A stretch of 13,681 nt of DNA from an uncultured Ruminococcus sp. (lineage in GTDB: Bacteria; Bacillota; Clostridia; Oscillospirales; Ruminococcaceae), in NCBI GenBank assembly GCA_937901485.1, contig CALGTT010000322.1, positions 1 through 13,681 of the forward strand, read 5' to 3'. The notes below the pieces were generated by a model. That model did no database searches and had not been told where the DNA came from. It saw only the letters and a program-made list of their open reading frames with translations. Both the position numbers and the translations under genes were made by a program. Shown piece after piece: positions 8,284 through 13,681 of this stretch (positions are counted from its first letter, which is position 1; each line of letters opens with the position of its first letter).

Positions 8284-9515
8284 GCTTCATCCTCATTCTC
8301 TTTCGTATCGGGTTTCTTCGGTTTCTTCACAAGCAGTGCGATCAGAACGCCTGCAAGGATCACCACAGCACCGCCGCAGATGCCGAGGATCACAGCAAAG
8401 CGGTTCACGCCCGCTTTCTCTGCTTCCGGTGCATCCTGTGCAGATTCCGCAGATTCCTGCGTGGACGGCTTGTCCGCAAACTCCGACGGTACGGGGATAT
8501 TTTCTTCCTCAATGGTCAGGAATGTGAATTCATTCTTGTAGTCGTTGTCCTCGTCCACAGCTCCGGCATAGCTCTGTGCAATGGAATTGGCATAGCCGCG
8601 GATCACAAAATCCGAAATGGGGAACAGGTTTTCATTGTAGCCGAATGCGCAGTATTCAATTTCAGTCACACTGCGCGGAATGGTGACCTCCTTCATGCCC
8701 GTGCCGGCAAACGCATACTGTCCGACTGCTGTCAGGGATTCGGGCAGTGTGATCTCCGTCAGGGCGGAGCAGTTGGCAAAGACGGCATTGTAGATGGTCG
8801 TCATGCCCTCGCCGAGATTTGCCTCTGCGAGCTTCTCACAGTAGGCGAATGCATAGTCATCCAGCTCCAGCACGCTGTCCGCCATCGTGACGCGCTCCAG
8901 CGCAGAATAGGCAAAGCACCAGCCGGGGATATATTCAATGCCGTCCGGAATTGCGATGGTTTTCAGGTTCTGTGCATACGCAAAGCAGGAGGGGGCGATC
9001 TCCGTGACCGTGTCCGGAATCGTGTAGCTCTCTTCCGTCTTTCCGGCAGGGTAGCAGTACAGGATACTGCCGTCGGCAGAACGCAGTGTGCCGTCCTCTG
9101 CGCCGATGAAATGTGTATTCTCCTCTGCTACGCGGATGGATTCCAGCGAGGAACAGCCGAAAAACAGGCTGTCACCGATCGTTTCCACAGTCTCCGGAAT
9201 GACTACCGAGGACAGGCTGAATGCGTTGAGAAAGCAGGCGTTGCTGATGTGCGTCACGGGATGGCCGTCAATTTCTGACGGGATCTCGACCTCACCCTGA
9301 TACCCCCTCATGTTGAAGTTATAGACTCTGGCATTGCCGTCTTCATCAAGCTTGTAGCTGAAAAAGCCGTCCTCCGTGATCAGCTTTTCTGAATCTTCGG
9401 CAGCAGTGACCGTTTCCTCCTCCACTGCCGTTTCCGCAGTCGTTTCTGCATACGCCGTCATGGGCGTGATTCCCAGCAGCATTGCCGCTGCCAGTAATGA
9501 TGCTTTCATCTTCAT
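8280..9515 (-). CDS. LRR_5 (BspA-type) single-pass membrane protein, first gene of LRR operon
   Basis: 411 residues. ATG 9515 has GAGGA 9 nt upstream and starts a signal peptide (MKMK, hydrophobic core, AYA-ETT cleavage near residue 23). An acidic Thr/Glu-rich linker (24-45) precedes the fold. LRR_5 repeats run from about 75 to 285: only two before the island (131-167, with DGTLRSAD and YPAGKTEESY) and five after. The cap at about 291-322 reads AFGY..ISDF..SIAQSYAGAV. Unlike its neighbours it has a long acidic stalk (about 323-370, rich in Glu, Ser and Ala) before the membrane helix at about 373-396. The short tail is KKPKKP, then NEDEA. It begins 91 nt after the glmS stop on the same strand. 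No obvious promoter lies between, so it may be transcribed with glmS. Confidence 0.85.
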   Translation of the reverse strand: MKMKASLLAAAMLLGITPMTAYAETTAETAVEEETVTAAEDSEKLITEDGFFSYKLDEDGNARVYNFNMRGYQGEVEIPSEIDGHPVTHISNACFLNAFSLSSVVIPETVETIGDSLFFGCSSLESIRVAEENTHFIGAEDGTLRSADGSILYCYPAGKTEESYTIPDTVTEIAPSCFAYAQNLKTIAIPDGIEYIPGWCFAYSALERVTMADSVLELDDYAFAYCEKLAEANLGEGMTTIYNAVFANCSALTEITLPESLTAVGQYAFAGTGMKEVTIPRSVTEIEYCAFGYNENLFPISDFVIRGYANSIAQSYAGAVDEDNDYKNEFTFLTIEEENIPVPSEFADKPSTQESAESAQDAPEAEKAGVNRFAVILGICGGAVVILAGVLIALLVKKPKKPDTKENEDEA

Positions 9516-9539
9516 AATCGTTCTTCCTCTTTATGCATT

Positions 9540-9574
9540 TTACTTTGCCCCGCCATTGGCGGGGCAAAAAGTAA
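9540..9574. repeat. GC-rich palindrome between glmS and the LRR operon
   Basis: TTTGCCCCGCC (9544-9554) and GGCGGGGCAAA (9558-9568) form a perfect 11-bp stem with a 3-nt loop. TTAC and GTAA extend it past two unpaired A. In the direction of glmS transcription AAAGTAAAATG follows, so it lacks a U tract and is not a normal terminator. It could be an mRNA processing or stabilising hairpin, or one copy of a dispersed palindromic repeat. Confidence 0.6.
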
Positions 9575-9606
9575 CAGATTTTTCGTTTACATCAGTGCTG
9601 TTCCGA

Positions 9607-11436
<1,830 letters not shown>

Positions 11437-11489
11437 AATGGATTCTCCTCTCAGTTTGACAGCAGAGCTGCCGGATTTGTATATGACCA

Positions 11490-11513
11490 GAATATGCGCT
11501 GCTGCACATATTC
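11490..11513 (-). promoter_or_regulatory. Hairpin in the glmS 5' leader
   Basis: On the minus strand GAATATGTGC and GCGCATATTC pair over 10 bp with one G-U wobble around a 4-nt AGCA loop. It lies in the predicted ~100-nt leader, well upstream of the ribosome site. It does not resemble the glmS ribozyme. Role unknown. Confidence 0.4.
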
Positions 11514-11542
11514 GATACCTGCAAGGCAGAGTATACAGCAAT

Positions 11543-11571
11543 ATTATAACATATCAGAGGTGAAATTGCAA
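11543..11571 (-). promoter_or_regulatory. Strong promoter of glmS
   Basis: On the minus strand TTGCAA (11566-11571) and TATAAT (11543-11548) are 17 bp apart, and the -10 is extended by TGT. Transcription should start near 11536, about 100 nt before the ATG. The next ~70 bp upstream are AT-rich, which may help RNA polymerase binding. Confidence 0.85.
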
Positions 11572-11601
11572 CACTTTTCAGTAAGTTTCCCAATCCTTTC
11601 A

Positions 11602-11613
11602 GTGAATTTTCAC
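11602..11613. repeat. Short inverted repeat upstream of the glmS promoter
   Basis: GTGAA-TT-TTCAC sits about 30 bp upstream of the glmS -35 box. A related TTTCAGT element occurs twice nearby (11576-11582 and 11597-11603). A regulator site is possible, but short repeats in AT-rich DNA are often chance. Confidence 0.2.
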
Positions 11614-11678
11614 AAAATTTTCGTTCTTTGCGGCAGTTGTCAGAGAAATTCAACAGCTCGTGCCCCATACATTCCCAG

Positions 11679-11859
11679 TTGCAAAAACGGAAAAACTGCA
11701 TAGAATAGCAGTAGCGGAAAAAGCCTTTGCCGGAAAAGGGTGGCATCAGCTGCGGTATTGCAGATGATGTCCGCAGAACAGCCCTTTTCAGAACACAGAG
11801 GGACTGTTCTGCTTGGAGATATAAGAGAACCTCTGCGCGGCGGTGCAGAGGTTCTTTTA
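11679..11859 (+). ncRNA. Candidate structured small RNA (promoter plus four hairpins) in the rnhA-glmS spacer
   Basis: This is most of the 348-bp gene-free stretch 11542-11889. On the plus strand TTGCAA (11679-11684), 16 bp and TAGAAT (11701-11706) resemble a promoter. It is followed by near-contiguous hairpins: CCTTT/AAAGG (11724-11739), CATCAGCTGC/GCAGATGATG with one mismatch (11744-11769), and GCAGAACAG/CTGTTCTGC with inner CCCT/AGGG (11773-11812). A final 11-bp stem (11826-11855) is followed by TTTTAG. A transcript of about 147 nt would result. It matches no RNA family I recognise; tmRNA, SRP RNA and a T-box were considered. No convincing small ORF was found. Strand and existence are inferred. 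Confidence 0.3.
11826..11855 (-). terminator. Intrinsic terminator of rnhA (possibly bidirectional)
   Basis: AGAACCTCTGC (11826-11836) pairs with GCAGAGGTTCT (11845-11855), 11 bp with an 8-nt GC-rich loop. It lies 34 nt past the rnhA stop. On the minus strand the stem ends in TTCT and CTTATAT follows, a moderate U tract. On the plus strand TTTTAG follows, so it could also end a plus-strand RNA. Confidence 0.75.
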
Positions 11860-11889
11860 GAAAATGCGGTATCCGCCTGACGGAGGACA

Positions 11890-12327
11890 TTACTTGTACT
11901 TCATACTTTGCTCCACCGCCAGCTGGTCACAGCGTTCATTCTCCGGATGTCCGGCGTGCCCTTTTACCCAGACGAACGTGACTTCATGCTTGGCAAGCAG
12001 GGGCAGGAGCTGTTCCCAGAGATCGACATTCAGGGCAGGCTTTTTGTCCGATTTGATCCAGCCCTTCTTCTGCCAGCCATACACCCAGCCCTTGGTGATG
12101 CTGTCCACGACATATTTGCTGTCGGTCGTGAGTGTGACGCGGCATGGCTCTTTGAGTGCGGAGAGTCCTGCAATGACTGCGGAAAGCTCCATGCGGTTGT
12201 TGGTCGTATCCGCCGCGCCGCCGGAAAGTTCTTTTTCTGCCGTGCCGTAGCGCAGGATCGTCCCCCAGCCGCCCGGACCGGGATTGCCGCTGCACGCGCC
12301 GTCGGTAAAGATTTCTACATGTTTCAT
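11890..12327 (-). CDS. rnhA: Ribonuclease HI
   Basis: 145 residues, slightly shorter than the 155 of E. coli. It cuts the RNA strand of RNA:DNA hybrids (R-loops, Okazaki primers) in the cytoplasm using two divalent metals. ATG 12327 has AAAGGAG 7 nt upstream; the longer in-frame extension would cross the promoter. The DEDD catalytic set is complete: Asp9 (FTDGACSGNPGPGG), Glu47 (NNRMEL), Asp69 (TTDSKYV) and Asp134 (ERCDQLA), with the flexible-loop His124 (KGHAGH). The GWVYGWQKKGW segment (80-90) matches the basic, Trp-rich hybrid-binding handle region of E. coli-type enzymes. It is divergent from purA and has its own promoter and terminator, so it is monocistronic. Confidence 0.95.
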   Translation of the reverse strand: MKHVEIFTDGACSGNPGPGGWGTILRYGTAEKELSGGAADTTNNRMELSAVIAGLSALKEPCRVTLTTDSKYVVDSITKGWVYGWQKKGWIKSDKKPALNVDLWEQLLPLLAKHEVTFVWVKGHAGHPENERCDQLAVEQSMKYK

Positions 12328-12355
12328 ATCGCTGCTCCTTTTTGATGATGTTATT

Positions 12356-12384
12356 ATTATAGCATATTTCGCGCACCGGTGCAA
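12356..12384 (-). promoter_or_regulatory. Promoter of rnhA
   Basis: On the minus strand TTGCAC (12379-12384) and TATAAT (12356-12361) are 17 bp apart, with an extended -10 (TGC before TATAAT). The predicted leader is only about 20 nt, long enough for the AAAGGAG ribosome site. Confidence 0.8.
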
Positions 12385-12422
12385 GAATTCCGTGAACACA
12401 AAATGAAAAAACGAAAAAAGAC

Positions 12423-12451
12423 TTGCATTCTGCGTAAGATTCTGGTATAAT
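12423..12451 (+). promoter_or_regulatory. Promoter of purA
   Basis: TTGCAT (12423-12428) and TATAAT (12446-12451) are 17 bp apart, with an extended -10 (TGG before TATAAT). Transcription should start near 12458, giving a leader of about 56 nt. The -35 box is only 38 bp from that of the divergent rnhA promoter. Confidence 0.85.
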
Positions 12452-12463
12452 AAGGTGTAAGAC

Positions 12464-12483
12464 TGTCCGCAGAAATGCGGACA
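12464..12483 (+). promoter_or_regulatory. GAAA-tetraloop hairpin at the 5' end of the purA mRNA
   Basis: TGTCCGCA (12464-12471) and TGCGGACA (12476-12483) form a perfect 8-bp stem capped by GAAA, a very stable GNRA loop. It begins about 6 nt after the predicted transcription start. An A-rich stretch follows rather than T, so it is not a terminator. A 5' stabilising hairpin is the simplest reading. Confidence 0.55.
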
Positions 12484-12513
12484 AATAAAAAATAACAGAA
12501 AAGAGGAACATTC

Positions 12514-13681
12514 ATGTCTGCAAATATTGTAATCGGAACCCAGTGGGGTGACGAAGGTAAGGGCAAGGTCATTGATATCATGGCTTCCCGTGCAGAAGTC
12601 GTAGTCCGTTCACAGGGCGGCAACAATGCCGGACACACTGTAGTCAGCAATGGTCAGGTGTACAAGCTCCATCTTGTGCCCTCCGGTATTCTGTATCCGG
12701 ATACCCAGTGCCTGATCGGTGCAGGTGTCGTACTTGATCCCAAGGACTTTATCGGCGAGCTGGATGAGATGGAAAAGCGCGGTGTTTCCACTGCAAATCT
12801 CAAGATCGATCCCCGTGCACATGTAGTAATGCCGTGGCATATCACACTTGACGGACTGTCCGAGCAGTTCCGCGGCAACAGCGACATCGGCACGACAAAG
12901 CGCGGCATTGGCCCGACCTACATGGACAAGTATGAAAGATGCGGCATCCGTATCTGTGATCTGGTCAATCCGGCTGTATTTGCAGAAAAGGCAAGAGCAA
13001 CAGGCAATCTGAAGAACAAGATCATCACTGCGGTATACGGCGGTGAGGCACATGATCTGGATGCTGTGATTGCAGAATACACTGCATACGGTGAGCGTCT
13101 GCGTCCTTATGTGGCAGATGTTTCCGTACTGACCTATGAGGCATACAAGGCAGGCAAGACCATTCTTTTTGAGGGTGCGCAGGCAACCCTGCTGGACATT
13201 GATTTCGGTACTTATCCCTATGTCACAAGCTCCCATCCGGTATCCGCAGGTGTCTGCGTTGGTACGGGTGTCGGACCGCGCATGATTGACAATATTATTG
13301 GTGTTGCAAAGGCATATACCACCAGAGTCGGCAAGGGCCCGTTCCCGACGGAGCTGTTTGATGAGGTAGGCGACCAGATCCGCGAAAAGGGCGGAGAATA
13401 CGGCACAACGACCGGCAGACCGCGCCGCACAGGCTGGTTTGACGCTGTGATCGTTCGTCATTCCGTTCGTGTCAATGGTCTGGATGGTCTGGCGATCAAC
13501 AAGCTGGACACACTCAGCGGACTTGGTACGCTGAAGGTTTGCGTAGGCTATACCAAGCCCGACGGCACGACACTGCGCGATTTCCCGTCCTCTCTGGAGG
13601 AGCTGGCAGAATGTGCGCCGATCTATGAGGAAATTCAGGGCTTTGATGAGGATATCACAGGCTGCCGCACATTTGAGGAGC
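12514..13681 (+). CDS. purA: Adenylosuccinate synthetase (C-terminus cut off by window end)
   Basis: 389 complete codons are visible; full-length enzymes have about 425-430, so roughly 40 are missing. The enzyme joins IMP and aspartate using GTP to make adenylosuccinate, the first committed step to AMP, in the cytoplasm. ATG 12514 has AGAGGAA 5 nt upstream. The N-terminal GTP-binding loop GTQWGDEGKGK (8-18) carries the catalytic Asp13, and GGNNAGHT carries His41, both at the E. coli positions. Further family motifs are GTTKRGIGPTY (IMP binding), LFEGAQATLLDIDFGTYPYVTSS and the Arg-rich TTGRPRRTGWFD near residue 310. It has its own promoter and leader hairpin and reads away from rnhA. Confidence 0.97.
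   Translation, partial: MSANIVIGTQWGDEGKGKVIDIMASRAEVVVRSQGGNNAGHTVVSNGQVYKLHLVPSGILYPDTQCLIGAGVVLDPKDFIGELDEMEKRGVSTANLKIDPRAHVVMPWHITLDGLSEQFRGNSDIGTTKRGIGPTYMDKYERCGIRICDLVNPAVFAEKARATGNLKNKIITAVYGGEAHDLDAVIAEYTAYGERLRPYVADVSVLTYEAYKAGKTILFEGAQATLLDIDFGTYPYVTSSHPVSAGVCVGTGVGPRMIDNIIGVAKAYTTRVGKGPFPTELFDEVGDQIREKGGEYGTTTGRPRRTGWFDAVIVRHSVRVNGLDGLAINKLDTLSGLGTLKVCVGYTKPDGTTLRDFPSSLEELAECAPIYEEIQGFDEDITGCRTFEE

Noticed and set aside
3085..9515. Sortase (LPXTG), dockerin or lipobox anchoring of the LRR proteins
   Set aside because: No LPXTG or dockerin repeats were seen. LAAC near the N-terminus of the third and fifth proteins comes too early to be a lipobox. A C-terminal membrane helix explains anchoring.
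11735..11755. T-box-like AGGGTGG followed by a GC-rich segment on the plus strand
   Set aside because: The match to the T-box core is partial, and no plus-strand gene follows that it could control (rnhA is convergent).
12385..12403. Possible PurR box between the rnhA and purA promoters (ATTCCGTGAACA)
   Set aside because: It differs from the Firmicute PurBox core CCGAAC by inserted bases and has no partner box at the usual spacing.
12610..13461. 283-codon open frame on the minus strand opposite purA
   Set aside because: purA motifs and length are unambiguous on the plus strand; the antisense frame has no support.

Overview
The window (about 55% GC in genes, AT-rich between them) looks like the chromosome of an anaerobic gut or rumen Firmicute of the Ruminococcus group. 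The strongest clue is a secreted GH43 arabinanase that ends in a type I dockerin, the plug used to dock enzymes onto a cellulosome. Long BspA-type leucine-rich repeat (LRR_5) proteins and strong TTGCAN-17-TGNTATAAT promoters fit the same group. The genus is an inference from architecture; no database search was possible.

Layout: (1) 2-151, C-terminal end of a class I/II aminotransferase, plus strand. (2) 152-320, a spacer with a consensus promoter overlapped by nested inverted repeats. (3) 321-3020, a secreted multi-domain GH43 arabinanase with ricin-type lectin repeats and a dockerin. (4) 3026-3058, a hairpin terminator shared by two convergent units. (5) 3085-9515, minus strand, five consecutive paralogous genes for single-pass membrane proteins with LRR_5 ectodomains, packed as an operon (one 4-nt overlap, then gaps of 15, 13 and 41 nt). 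(6) 9516-9606, a short spacer with a GC-rich palindrome and no clear promoter or terminator. (7) 9607-11436, glmS, minus strand, with a strong promoter. (8) 11437-11889, the glmS leader and promoter plus a non-coding stretch rich in hairpins that may hold a small RNA. (9) 11890-12327, rnhA, minus strand. (10) 12328-12513, divergent rnhA and purA promoters. (11) 12514-13681, purA, cut by the window end.

How the genes relate: glmS, rnhA and purA are housekeeping genes (amino-sugar precursor synthesis, RNA:DNA hybrid removal, AMP synthesis). The arabinanase is an extracellular pectin side-chain enzyme. The accessory part is the five-gene LRR array. Each protein has a signal peptide, a variable number of repeats before a conserved island, a nearly constant block of repeats after it, a cap motif, one membrane helix and a short cytoplasmic tail. 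The tails differ sharply in charge: strongly basic in the third protein, strongly acidic in the fifth. The array lies directly downstream of glmS on the same strand, so read-through from the glmS promoter is plausible. This array is the best candidate for an undescribed system, perhaps a multi-subunit surface receptor or adhesin, but its function cannot be read from sequence.
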